Source: Myxococcales bacterium (GTDB lineage: Bacteria; Myxococcota_A; Polyangia; Polyangiales; Polyangiaceae). From it: DNA of 32,283 nucleotides. The stretch covers positions 1-32,283 of the forward strand of contig JAJZQG010000088.1 of the NCBI GenBank assembly GCA_021847645.1, read 5' to 3'. Position numbers and translations under genes: made by a program. This document shows, one piece after another, positions 8,501 through 16,912 of the stretch. The notes beneath the pieces were generated by a model. That model was not told the DNA's origin. It saw nothing but the letters and a program-made list of their open reading frames with translations, and ran no database searches. The first letter of the stretch is position 1. The number at the start of each line of letters is the position of its first letter.

Positions 8501-11088
8501 GGATGAAGGTGCGTTTCGGCCGGGATGGAAAACGCGTCTGCTTCACGCGCGGCGGTGCCACCGTCGGTCGTGAGGAGCGCCGCTATTTCCTCGCCGACGC
8601 CCGGCGAGTCCGGGTCGGGAACGAATAGCCGGATGTCGTACCGGAGGTCGGCGAAAGCGGACTCCTTCTGAAGCTCGAGGAGCATGTCGCCGATGACGCC
8701 CGCCCGGCCCGGGTTGAACGCGTTGACCGTCAGCGTGCGCACATATGGGTGCTGCACCAGATAGCGCCGCACGCGCGAGGCGAGGTACGCCCCATCGATG
8801 AGCGCGCCTCCGATGGCGGGTTCGGGCAGGCCGAGCGCACTGCACACCTCGCCAACCAGCCCGCGCGGGTCCTCCTCGTTCGATGGAGCGAAGAGCGTCC
8901 AGAACGGGTTGATGCTGTCGACAGCGGTGAGGACGTGTCCTGCCTCTGTCGGTAAAACCGGCGGGAAGCTGGTTGGCGACAGAAGCCGCAGGAGAGCTTC
9001 ACGCGTCGGGACAACGTACTCGCGTGACGCAGTCTTCGCCGTGGCCACCCAGCGCGCGCCGAGCTTCGCCCACGCGGCGAACCAGAGCGCCCTGAGCGGA
9101 TGCGTCGGTGCGACCAGCACGGCATCGCGACGGCGGCCACGGTGATCGACAATGGCGAGGAGCACCGAGTCGAGCGCGAGCACCTTGCGCAATTCGGCGA
9201 ACGCTCGCTGCGAGTCGCTCTTCGCGGTTGCCTCCGCTCGCCGGGTCAGGTCGGCGAGTAGCTCGAGGTAGGTCCCGGCGTAGTCGCCCGCGAGCTCGGC
9301 GTGGGCGCCGGCGTCGATGCCCTGGGTGACGAGCTCGGATGTACCGCCGCGCACCGCCTCGAAGTAGCGCGTGCGCGCCTCGAGGAATCGGTCGCCAGCG
9401 GGCCCGTGCGGCCAGCCATTGACCTCGCCCGTGCTCGTGCCGGGCACCCCGTGGTTCAGTGGGATTCGCCAACTGATTGGGCCTTCCGGCGCGGCAAGGA
9501 TCTTCTGCTCTATGCCCTTGAGCGCGCGAGACACCGGGACATGCACCGAGCCTTCGCGCCCAAGTCTCACTTCGAGCATGTCCGCGCCCGAGACGTGTCC
9601 CTTGGGCTTGTCTGCCCACGCGGCGTACCCGAAGACGACCTTCGCCGGGTCGCGGTCGTCGAGGATCGCTGTGAACTGCGCCCGGAAGAGGGCGTGCAGC
9701 GCGCTGGGCTCGCGCGGCACCGCGCGCTGTGCGGGCTCGATCTCGACCTCGGTCTCAGGCAATGCGTAGAACAAGTCGCTCTCGTTCGGCCGAGGCAATG
9801 CCGAGTCGGTGGCCGCGCTCCACGCCACGGCGTCACCTTTGGAGTCGACGAGCGGGATCAGGTCGCCGCTCTCCGTCTGCGCGAGCACGCGGACGAAGTG
9901 CCAGCCCTCCTCCCAATCGATCTTGTTCAGCGCCGAGAACGAGATGGTCGACTTGTCTGTCGCGGTCTTCCATACCGCCTTGCTGCGCACGAGGCCGATG
10001 GGCCCGTGTTCCTTCGAGATGACCTGAGCGACGAACTTGGCGAGGCCCTGCACCTTGGTTGGGTGCGGCTCGGCGCGGAACGTGACATTGAACTTCTTGA
10101 GGCTCGCGACCGGCAGGATGTGTTGGCCGATGAGCTGGGCGAGCGGATCCTTGGTCTCATCGTCGTCGACCGTTGGAAGATCCGTCTCAACCTCGCCGAT
10201 GAACACCGAGTCCGGCTGGACGCCGCCGTCCTCGAACTCCCACTTGTTGAAGGCGAGCGGCCAGAGCGAGCGGTCGATGACGATGCGGCGCGCCCACTGG
10301 CGCGGGTCGTCGGTGCCTGCCTCGGCGAGGAAGTTGCCGAGCTGATTCCGAAACGCGCGCTTCGACAGCCCCAGCTCCCCGACGCGGCCCCGCTCCGAGC
10401 GTGCCGACCACGTAAGCGTCTCGACGCATTCCCGGTTGCGCACGAGGCGCGGCGGTGCCTTCTCCGGTTGCGCGAGCCACTCGAAGTCGGGCACTAGTCC
10501 GATTTCGTACAGTGACGCTCCGATGGCCTCCGCGTCATTGCCATTCACTTTGGCCGTGAGGAGGAAGCGCACAGTGGAGAGTGCGTCCGCGAAGGTCCAA
10601 GGGTTCTCGGAGTCATGGAGCCGACGCAAAGACTCCTGGACGGACCCGCGCAGTGCCGGAGGAATCTCGCTGACGAGCCGCTGGATGAGCGCCTCGTAGA
10701 GCCCGATGACCGAGACCTCTTCGAACGTGGCGACACCGAAGGAGTCCTCGGCGGAAGCGCGCACTTCACTCGGAACGAACACCAAGAGCGGCCGGCGCTG
10801 GGTGCCGTCGGCGTGCGGGTTGCGAAGCTCGACGAGCTTGGTGCTCGACACCGCGAGCTCGGCAGGGATGGCGAGCTTGCCGTCGGTGAGCGCGACGACG
10901 GTGGTATTCGGCAGCTCGGCGCGGAGGCGAGCGCAGAGACGAATCATGAGGTCGACATCGAGATCGCTCACACGCATGCAGTGGCCGGCGACGCGCGAGC
11001 GGAGGTGCTCGACGAGCAACGGCACGGCGACGTTCTCCAACTCGTTCGTGAGCTCTGTCGAAGACAGTTCCTGGAATCCTCCGCTCAC
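5518..11088 (-). CDS. mad8: MAD8-like / DptH-like nuclease plus HerA-type ATPase
   Basis: A 1856-residue protein. Residues 1 to about 1100 have no motif I recognise. Around 1150-1180 there is a PD-(D/E)XK-like nuclease signature: DLALFDLD, then CRFVEVKCYSG with the ExK triad near 1170. A Pro/Ala-rich linker occupies about 1360-1450. The C-terminal part is a HerA/FtsK-type ATPase with Walker A GVQGGGKSYT near 1492 and Walker B LVVFDEAHKY near 1728, followed by IMVASQDPPSVP. This resembles the ATP-binding protein MAD8 of MADS and the phosphorothioate-restriction protein DptH. It probably acts as the DNA translocase/nuclease effector. The start is GTG (11086-11088), overlapping the mad7 stop by four bases. 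It is the last gene of the operon. Domain calls are firm; the MAD8 name rests on order and architecture. Confidence 0.82.
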   Translation of the reverse strand: MSGGFQELSSTELTNELENVAVPLLVEHLRSRVAGHCMRVSDLDVDLMIRLCARLRAELPNTTVVALTDGKLAIPAELAVSSTKLVELRNPHADGTQRRPLLVFVPSEVRASAEDSFGVATFEEVSVIGLYEALIQRLVSEIPPALRGSVQESLRRLHDSENPWTFADALSTVRFLLTAKVNGNDAEAIGASLYEIGLVPDFEWLAQPEKAPPRLVRNRECVETLTWSARSERGRVGELGLSKRAFRNQLGNFLAEAGTDDPRQWARRIVIDRSLWPLAFNKWEFEDGGVQPDSVFIGEVETDLPTVDDDETKDPLAQLIGQHILPVASLKKFNVTFRAEPHPTKVQGLAKFVAQVISKEHGPIGLVRSKAVWKTATDKSTISFSALNKIDWEEGWHFVRVLAQTESGDLIPLVDSKGDAVAWSAATDSALPRPNESDLFYALPETEVEIEPAQRAVPREPSALHALFRAQFTAILDDRDPAKVVFGYAAWADKPKGHVSGADMLEVRLGREGSVHVPVSRALKGIEQKILAAPEGPISWRIPLNHGVPGTSTGEVNGWPHGPAGDRFLEARTRYFEAVRGGTSELVTQGIDAGAHAELAGDYAGTYLELLADLTRRAEATAKSDSQRAFAELRKVLALDSVLLAIVDHRGRRRDAVLVAPTHPLRALWFAAWAKLGARWVATAKTASREYVVPTREALLRLLSPTSFPPVLPTEAGHVLTAVDSINPFWTLFAPSNEEDPRGLVGEVCSALGLPEPAIGGALIDGAYLASRVRRYLVQHPYVRTLTVNAFNPGRAGVIGDMLLELQKESAFADLRYDIRLFVPDPDSPGVGEEIAALLTTDGGTAAREADAFSIPAETHLHPKLRFAVRATKDFRTSPETHAAHLSLLFDVFPAEEVAARKADPRHATAFVHGLVQEFSTEYHEDELTVAWRRLPRHGVAQPIENAEELSDLLGSLAAAISNATATVATGQSGVDLRPVVTLALGPDDRALLHQVHEVSDWVFTLDRNLGIEFFDHGGHSTRPDYLIDHSPDMASTLGHRLVITSRSVTELEALLRPVMVEHGLEAEGRHAVLLLDQLRSLSGRLALKLISSPTQRAEALGLALSRLYLEHQGVFENQIVVPLDAHLDLYRVLKQQADELGDEVSFKRTDLALFDLDISKRIITCRFVEVKCYSGVGDLSQYNALKSSIAEQIAQSEQVLAHHFDPRRTPQDRPDRAFKTRELALLLEFYLERAERYGAISHAAADEARYFIHTLDDGYQLAFTRSALIFDFAKPGTEPPESESGIEYHRIGVDLIRQLVEAAAPSTGSSASISASSSEGGEPGGGGPRPRGVTEVRRRRERAPSVPTLDSAAFLGSPRDRSVSWEELRGRQPSVPPPSHTPTASQEAVPAPAVAPMARPTAPEAVPVAPLPKNAPGANVAPAAAPPDPRASQAPAPALGPEPENSPAVPYDVMLGVTGTSPQYGLLGDVSGRRVAIDLNQTHTISLFGVQGGGKSYTLGTIAEMASLPIPNINVLPQPLATVIFHYSPTMDYRPEFTSMVAPNSEVAQVKALKETFGAEPRALADVLLLAPADKLAERKLEYPGIEVRPLKFGAAELQTSHWRFLMGAVGNQATYIRQLNRVMKSLRDDLTLEGLNQGIEASSLPDHLKGMAKMRLELASEYIDDSVRLKDEIRPGRLIIVDLRDEFIEKDEALGLFVVLLQLFADAKHRDDEGVQHSFNKLVVFDEAHKYIENPDLVAGLIEVVREMRHKGTSIMVASQDPPSVPVSLIELSSQVILHKFNSPAWLKHIQKANAALGSLTPEKMANLRPGEAFVWSSKATDEAFTKGAVKIRCRPRVTHHGGATKTAVRGLPG

Positions 11089-12770
11089 GGATGGCCTCCC
11101 GCAGCCGTGTCGTCGGCAGCGATGCGATACCTCGGGGTGATGGTTTGCGTGACATAGGCGTCGGAGAGATCACGGTAGAAGCCGACCTCGCGAAGCCGCC
11201 CAGTGAACGCGCGGACGTTGTCACGGAGAGCGCGACGGTCCTCGATGCTCGTGGTCGCGAAGCCATCTCCTCGCGGCAATTGGTCGATGAAGATGCCGTA
11301 GCGTTCCCGCAGGAATACGAGCAGCTCGTCGACGCGCAGCTCGCCGGTGTGGAACCCGGCGGAACCGCCCGGCTTGAGCACGGCCACCTGCAGCAGCACC
11401 TCGAGCAGTCGGCTGTCGAGGACGAAGCGGCGCGGAGCGTCTTTGGTGCGGCCCTGCGCGATGAACGCGCCGGCGCGGTTCTTCAATAGCAGGGAGTCGA
11501 GGCACTGCGTGATGTACTTGCGGTGGAAGGGCCCGCGCAGCGCGACGATCATCTCGACATAAGCCTCGAATTCGGAGAGTCCCATCTCCGTCACCGCCTT
11601 CACCTCGGGGTCGAGCTCGACATCTTTCGCCCCCGACGTGTCTTCCACGAGGCTGGACACGCGCTGGCCGAAGAACTTCTCACGCTCAGTCTTCAGGGGG
11701 GCGTCGAGGAGCTGCAGCACATCGCCCACCGAGAACTCGCCGCTCGGAGGCTTCGAGAGCTTCCCGCGCCGAACGAGGTCGGTCGCGAACTCGTCGAGCT
11801 TTTTCGTCGCGAAGTATGCGCGTAGGAAGGTTGGGATCCGGCGGTAGTGGGTGTCCGCACTGCGCTGGGCCAACGTCGCCATCGGCGTGCCCGACTGGCC
11901 GCCGACGTCGACGAGCAAGCCTACGCGGTACGGGCAGTCGCCGAACGGGTTGTCGGCGCTCTTCGCGTTCATCGGGCAGGCACCCGTCGCGCACGTGGCG
12001 TCGGCGCCCTTGCGACGTACGAGCGCTGGTAGCAGCTTAAGGAGGCGTAGGTGATAGAGCCCGAGGTGGAAGGCGATGAGGACTTTCAGGTAGTCCACCA
12101 TCACCGAACGCGGGATGAAGCGCTGGTAGAACAGCAGCCGTTGGATGTCCTCGGCGACCAGGTCAGCGGCGCCCACGCACAGCGGGGCGAACGTCTCGCG
12201 GCCCGATTTCGTGTCCGGTGCGTCCTCGACCTGATCGAGCAGCCGCAAGAGCGCCTGCGTCTCGACGTCGAGCACCGTCGATGCGTCGGCCTTCCCGGTG
12301 ACCTTGTCGTGCCCCTGAAAGAAGAAGTGTTTGAGGTGCTCGATTGCCTTCTGGCCGGCGCCATTGCGCGCACCGTATAGCGTCTCATATAGGTGCTGTG
12401 CGGCGCCGTAGTCGCGCGAATGATTCGGGTTTCGGAACCGGTACGTGAAGCCGTGCAGCGGCCTCGGGGCCGCCACCGCTTGCTTCGCCTCGTTCCCGCG
12501 GTTGACCACGTCCAGTAGGTGCGTCTCCACCCACCGCGCAAGAACATCGGGATGCGCCTGGAACCCGGTGAACCACTCCGGATGTTCCATGAACTCCTCG
12601 ACGAAGCTCTCTACGGACAGCTCCACCTTGCGCCGCAGGCGGCTAGGGTAGCCGTCGTGCGCCAGGCGCGCGAAGAAGGCGGTGAGCACGCGGTCCATCT
12701 CGAGCTGCTTGAAGTCGAGATAGCTGATCTTCGGCAGCCTGAATTCTCGATCGCGCTTGGACAAGGACAT
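11085..12770 (-). CDS. mad7: MAD7-like protein of unknown function
   Basis: A 561-residue, charge-rich and mostly helical-looking protein with no catalytic motif that I recognise. The only distinctive element is a cysteine cluster near residues 260-285 (CATGACPMNAK ... GDCPYRVG), which could bind zinc or an iron-sulfur cluster. The N-terminus begins MSLSKRDREFRLPKISYLDFKQLE. It is named by position: between the NERD-kinase protein and the HerA-type ATPase, where MADS loci have mad7. The ATG at 12768-12770 overlaps the mad6 stop by one base (TGATG) and its stop overlaps the mad8 GTG. It is probably a structural or adaptor partner of the kinase or ATPase (inference). Confidence 0.72.
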   Translation of the reverse strand: MSLSKRDREFRLPKISYLDFKQLEMDRVLTAFFARLAHDGYPSRLRRKVELSVESFVEEFMEHPEWFTGFQAHPDVLARWVETHLLDVVNRGNEAKQAVAAPRPLHGFTYRFRNPNHSRDYGAAQHLYETLYGARNGAGQKAIEHLKHFFFQGHDKVTGKADASTVLDVETQALLRLLDQVEDAPDTKSGRETFAPLCVGAADLVAEDIQRLLFYQRFIPRSVMVDYLKVLIAFHLGLYHLRLLKLLPALVRRKGADATCATGACPMNAKSADNPFGDCPYRVGLLVDVGGQSGTPMATLAQRSADTHYRRIPTFLRAYFATKKLDEFATDLVRRGKLSKPPSGEFSVGDVLQLLDAPLKTEREKFFGQRVSSLVEDTSGAKDVELDPEVKAVTEMGLSEFEAYVEMIVALRGPFHRKYITQCLDSLLLKNRAGAFIAQGRTKDAPRRFVLDSRLLEVLLQVAVLKPGGSAGFHTGELRVDELLVFLRERYGIFIDQLPRGDGFATTSIEDRRALRDNVRAFTGRLREVGFYRDLSDAYVTQTITPRYRIAADDTAAGGHP

Positions 12771-15700
12771 CAGACCCCTCCCCCACGAGCGAGCGTCATC
12801 TCGAGTCGACCATCGGCGTGCCGTGCGATGCGGTAGAAGTCATGGCCCGACGTGCTGAGCAGCACTTCCTGATAGGGTGCGGAGCCAAGCAGATTCTTGA
12901 AGACGGCGAGGCTCAGGTAGAAGCCCTGCTCCTCCTCGACGCTGGGCCGGTAGCCCTCGGTCAGGCGCTGGAGCATCTCGTAAACGTCTAGCGAGACCAG
13001 CAGCTCGGCAACGAGCCCAGCCTTGTCCTCGTACCGAAGCACGAATCCCGTGGGCATGTGCTCGACGAAACGAGAGCGCGTTGCCTGGTCAGCCAGCGAT
13101 AGCGAGAACCGCTCGTGCGGGTAGAGGCGGTAGGAGCGGATGCTGCCGCCTTCGACGCGCCGCACTTCGAGCGCGAGGTTGTTGCCGATCCGCTCGGGGC
13201 GAGTGAGTCCCTCGCCGCGATTGATGGCGACCAGCAGCTTCTCCAGCAGGCCCTCCGGCTTGCTGTCGCCGCGCACGAGCGAGAGTAGCTCGTCGGCCGT
13301 CTTGTAGGGCAGCATCGAGCGCCAGCCCGTGTCGCGCCGCTCGAAGAACGCTCGCCGCCGGGCCATCGCGATGAAGCGCCGATGGGCATCCGCGCGTTGC
13401 GCGCTCACGCGCCCGGAGACGTCGCGTGGGAGCTCGTCATAGAGGCTGCGGAGGATCTCGCGGTCGTAGTTGCCGCGCCGCTCGAAGCGGAACAGCGTGC
13501 GGTGCTCGGTGGGCGAGACGAAGTCGAGCGCACGGTCGAGACGCGGATCGTCGACCTTGGCGACGTCGATCTCGGAGAGCAGTGCAAGTAAGCGATCCGC
13601 GTTCGGCGCATCGCCGCCCTTCCAACTGTTGAAGTAGAACCCCTGCACAATCTCGTTGCGCTGGCCGGTGCGATACAACTCGTGGATCTCGTCGCAGTCA
13701 CGCGTTCCGACAAGCGTGTACGCGAGAGCGGAGCGCAGATCGCGCAGCGTGATATGCAGTCGCCCGCGCAAGTGAGTGACCGCGAAGAGACTCTTGAGCC
13801 GTTCGACGACGTGCTTGCCCGCCGTCTCGTCCTGGATTGTCTGCGCGTTGTGGAACGCGTAGCAGCGGTCCTTGAGGTCGCAGCCCTTGCACGGATCCCA
13901 GAACTTCTCGTGCGTCATGCGGTTCACAAGTCGCTCGAGAATGGATCCGTCGAAACCCTGCGGGTCGGTGACGACGCTGCGCAGGTTGAGGTTCACGATC
14001 GCGACTCCTTCGGCAGGCTCGCCCGTGCCGAGCCCCTCCTTCACTAGCGTGGCGAGTGCGGGGAAGTCGGCGCGATTTGCCTCGAGGAAGTCAACGAGGC
14101 GGCCCTCGTTGATGGCGATGAGACGAGTCTCATTCGACGTGGCCCAGCCGGTCGAATCGCTGCCCTTGAAGGGAGAGAGGAAGGCGCGAAGGACGTCATC
14201 GTTCTTCTGGTCACCCTCGTCCTGGCTGCCATCGTAATTCGACAAGAACGAGCGCCCACGCAGGTCGAAGCGGGCGCCGTTTTGTAGCGAGTGGTCGACG
14301 ACGGCCTGCTCGTCCTGGGCGGCCCGTTCGAGCATCTGCAGGAAAGCCGTCTTCCCGTCGCCTGCGTTGCCCGAGATGATTACCAGCGAGAACTCGCCCG
14401 AGAGCACCGACGGCAAGAGGTCGCGGTCGAGCGCCGTCTCGACGTATGTCTGCTCGCTTATTGCGTCGAGCCCACGCGTGCCCGCATTGCTCCGCTTGCT
14501 TTGGCTGTACACCGTGAGCAGGTGCCCGACGTACGGGTTCGTATTCGGCGGGATTGGCCCGCCCGAGCCACCGTTGGTGTCACTGCCTGGCGGTCCCCAG
14601 GACGGCGGCACCGGCGTGATGGGCTGCGGGGCACGCCGCGCGGAGGGCACGTTGACCAGCGCACTGTGCAGCTCCCTCGCGGTTGTGAAGCGATCGGCTC
14701 GGTTGGGCGCGATGGCTTTCAGCATCACGTCCACGAGCTCCGGGGCGAGATCGTTGAGGTTCGAGAACTCGCGCGGGTCGCCCGCGGGCGTGCCGGGTGG
14801 CGGCACCTGCGTGTTCCACGGGTATTGTCCGGTCACCGCTTCGTAGAGCGTAAGGCCAAGCGCATAGAGGTCGCGGTTAGCAAGATCACTCGGCGACGGA
14901 ACTGCCTCGATGTCGAGGTCGGGCGGAAGGAAGCGCCGCGAGCCACCACCACGACGCTCCTCGTCCTTGGCAGCCACGGAGACGTTGAAGTCGATGATCT
15001 TCGTTCCACGGCCGGTCCACAACAGGTTGCGAGGCTTGATGTCGCAGTGGAAGACGCCAACTTCATGCAGGTGGGCGAGCCCGGACGCGACGTGTCGCCC
15101 CAGCTCCAGCGCATCCTCCGGCGCGAACAGATTGCTCTCGATCATTTCGCCGACGTCGAGGCCGTCGATGAACTCGAAGACGATGAAGGGCGGGCCCCCT
15201 GGAATAAGATCGGCGTCGATCACCTTCACGACGTTCGGGTGGTCGGGGATCTGAAGGAGCGTCTTGTACTCCTTCTTGAGTCGGTCGACCGTCGAGACGC
15301 GATCGCGCAGCACGAGCTTCATCGCGCGCGAGACATCACCGAGCGTGTCGATGACCTTGTATGCGACGCCGAAGGAGCCTGGCTTCCCGAGGCGCTTCTC
15401 GACGACGTACTTCGGCGTGAGCTGCGTTTGCGCCAGCAGGTTCGAATAGTCGAGATGAGGTGAGGCGGGCTCCGGTGGGGGCGTTGGAGGGGACGCGTCT
15501 TCCGCCGATTCGGGCGCGGCGCTCCGGTCCAGGATGCTCCTCAGCTGGGCCAGCGCCCACGCAGGAGTCGGGCGCTGGTCGGGCTCGAACGCGCAGAGCT
15601 TCTGGAGCCACTCGTCGAAGCCCTTGGGAAGCTCGGGGCGCACCGCACTGGGCTTCACCGCGAACACCGCATTCTGCTCGAAGAGCTCTGTCGGCGTATT

Positions 15701-16912
15701 GAACGGGCGCTCACCGGTGAACAGCTCGTAGAGCACGAGGCCGACGCTGAAGAGGTCGGAGGCGGGAGTCGCTGCTCCGGGTTCGCCGTGGATCTCGGGC
15801 GCCATGTACCGAGGCTCGAGGTCGTCGACGATTTCCTGCGCGATGGTGCGGCTGTGTTCGGTGCCCGGTCGGGCAAAGTCAAAGCCCGTGAGTCGAACGC
15901 GCCCGTCGGTGCCGACCAGGATGTTCGACGGCGAGATGTTGCGATGAACGACCTTGTTAGCCTGCAGATGAACGAGCGCATTGATGACGTCGCCCGCGAC
16001 CCTCATCTTCTGATCGAGTGTGAGCGTCAGAGTTGGCTTCTCGATGTGAACGCGCAGCGCCTGCCCGGGCACGTCCTCGGTGACGAGGAAGTACTTGTCC
16101 TCGGCCTCGCTCGGGAAGAAGTCCCGCACACCCACGATGCCTGGGTGACCGGGCATCGAGCTGAGCGCACGGTATGCGTTCGAGATGAGGAGACGCTGCT
16201 TCTCGCGATCCTCCGGCGGCTTGTATGGGTCGGCCTGGTACGCGCGAATGAGCGCGCTCGCCTTCTGGCCGGCGTAGGCGTTGAAGGCGCGGTACTCGAC
16301 GTAACTGTCAGTGCCTCCCAGTTTCTCGGTGATCTGCCAATTTCCGAAGCGCAGCGGGCCAGAGCGCGCCTTCGCCACCCCCTGGATTGCTTTCAGCACG
16401 ATGTTGTGGTGGGCGCTGATGTTCTTTGACTTGCCCGCGGGGATACGCGTGCTGTTCTGGAAGAACGCCGCCGCCTTCTTGAGGGTAGTGACGTTCGGCG
16501 CGTCGCGTCCTCCCTGGTCCACGAGTGTCGCGTCGGGAGCCGTGAGCACGACCGCCGCGTCGACGTAGATGTCCTCGACGTCGCGGCGCCCAGGTTGGCT
16601 GCTCGTAATGATACCCTTGATGGCGCGCGCGTGGCCGCGCAGCTTCGCGAGCGGCGAGCTGAAGGGCTGCCGTCCCTCTGGGTACCATTTGGGCCCGTAT
16701 ACATCGATGAGCCCTCGCGTGCCCTTCACGTCGACGAGGTAAACCGCATGCGGCGCGATGATGGCTATGTCCACCTCGAAGGGCTGGCCGTCGCGAACGA
16801 CTTCGAAGTTGTGCAGGACGAGGTAGCTCGAAGGCAGGCAATCCCGCAGGTATGCGATCGCCTGCCGCTCGGCCTCGTTCACCGGCTCGCCTACGGAGAG
16901 GATCTTAGCCAC
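12770..16912 (-). CDS. mad6: MAD6-like NERD / pseudokinase / kinase / P-loop protein
   Basis: A 1380-residue multidomain protein. A NERD nuclease-like domain (about residues 10-130) has VDIAII and VDVKG near 62. A first protein-kinase fold (about 186-456) lacks key residues: HRN instead of HRD near 323, GFD instead of DFG, and Arg at the beta-3 lysine (ALIRAY). A second kinase fold (about 499-745) keeps AMKLV, HCDIKPRNLL near 621 and IIDFN, so it is probably active. A P-loop domain follows (GNAGDGKT near 850), with a cysteine cluster CKGCDLKDRC near 1010. NERD plus kinase recalls PglW of Pgl/BREX type 2 and MAD6 of MADS. I chose the GTG at 16910-16912, after GAGAGGGG and overlapping the mad5 stop by eight bases; the open frame runs 48 codons further upstream but only as a shadow of mad5. 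Likely a phosphorylation-based sensor or signal relay. Confidence 0.83.
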   Translation of the reverse strand: MAKILSVGEPVNEAERQAIAYLRDCLPSSYLVLHNFEVVRDGQPFEVDIAIIAPHAVYLVDVKGTRGLIDVYGPKWYPEGRQPFSSPLAKLRGHARAIKGIITSSQPGRRDVEDIYVDAAVVLTAPDATLVDQGGRDAPNVTTLKKAAAFFQNSTRIPAGKSKNISAHHNIVLKAIQGVAKARSGPLRFGNWQITEKLGGTDSYVEYRAFNAYAGQKASALIRAYQADPYKPPEDREKQRLLISNAYRALSSMPGHPGIVGVRDFFPSEAEDKYFLVTEDVPGQALRVHIEKPTLTLTLDQKMRVAGDVINALVHLQANKVVHRNISPSNILVGTDGRVRLTGFDFARPGTEHSRTIAQEIVDDLEPRYMAPEIHGEPGAATPASDLFSVGLVLYELFTGERPFNTPTELFEQNAVFAVKPSAVRPELPKGFDEWLQKLCAFEPDQRPTPAWALAQLRSILDRSAAPESAEDASPPTPPPEPASPHLDYSNLLAQTQLTPKYVVEKRLGKPGSFGVAYKVIDTLGDVSRAMKLVLRDRVSTVDRLKKEYKTLLQIPDHPNVVKVIDADLIPGGPPFIVFEFIDGLDVGEMIESNLFAPEDALELGRHVASGLAHLHEVGVFHCDIKPRNLLWTGRGTKIIDFNVSVAAKDEERRGGGSRRFLPPDLDIEAVPSPSDLANRDLYALGLTLYEAVTGQYPWNTQVPPPGTPAGDPREFSNLNDLAPELVDVMLKAIAPNRADRFTTARELHSALVNVPSARRAPQPITPVPPSWGPPGSDTNGGSGGPIPPNTNPYVGHLLTVYSQSKRSNAGTRGLDAISEQTYVETALDRDLLPSVLSGEFSLVIISGNAGDGKTAFLQMLERAAQDEQAVVDHSLQNGARFDLRGRSFLSNYDGSQDEGDQKNDDVLRAFLSPFKGSDSTGWATSNETRLIAINEGRLVDFLEANRADFPALATLVKEGLGTGEPAEGVAIVNLNLRSVVTDPQGFDGSILERLVNRMTHEKFWDPCKGCDLKDRCYAFHNAQTIQDETAGKHVVERLKSLFAVTHLRGRLHITLRDLRSALAYTLVGTRDCDEIHELYRTGQRNEIVQGFYFNSWKGGDAPNADRLLALLSEIDVAKVDDPRLDRALDFVSPTEHRTLFRFERRGNYDREILRSLYDELPRDVSGRVSAQRADAHRRFIAMARRRAFFERRDTGWRSMLPYKTADELLSLVRGDSKPEGLLEKLLVAINRGEGLTRPERIGNNLALEVRRVEGGSIRSYRLYPHERFSLSLADQATRSRFVEHMPTGFVLRYEDKAGLVAELLVSLDVYEMLQRLTEGYRPSVEEEQGFYLSLAVFKNLLGSAPYQEVLLSTSGHDFYRIARHADGRLEMTLARGGGV

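Noticed and set aside
9301..10497. 398-codon plus-strand open frame opposite mad8
   Set aside because: It is a mirror of the coding frame in GC-rich DNA; the protein is Arg/Glu/Leu-rich with no domain, while the minus strand encodes the conserved effector.
14291..15463. 390-codon plus-strand open frame opposite mad6
   Set aside because: It overlies the second kinase and P-loop domains on the other strand and has no recognisable motif.
12770..16912. BREX type 2 / Pgl system because of the PglW-like kinase
   Set aside because: No PglZ phosphatase, PglX methylase or PglY partner is present, and the methylase is HsdM-like.
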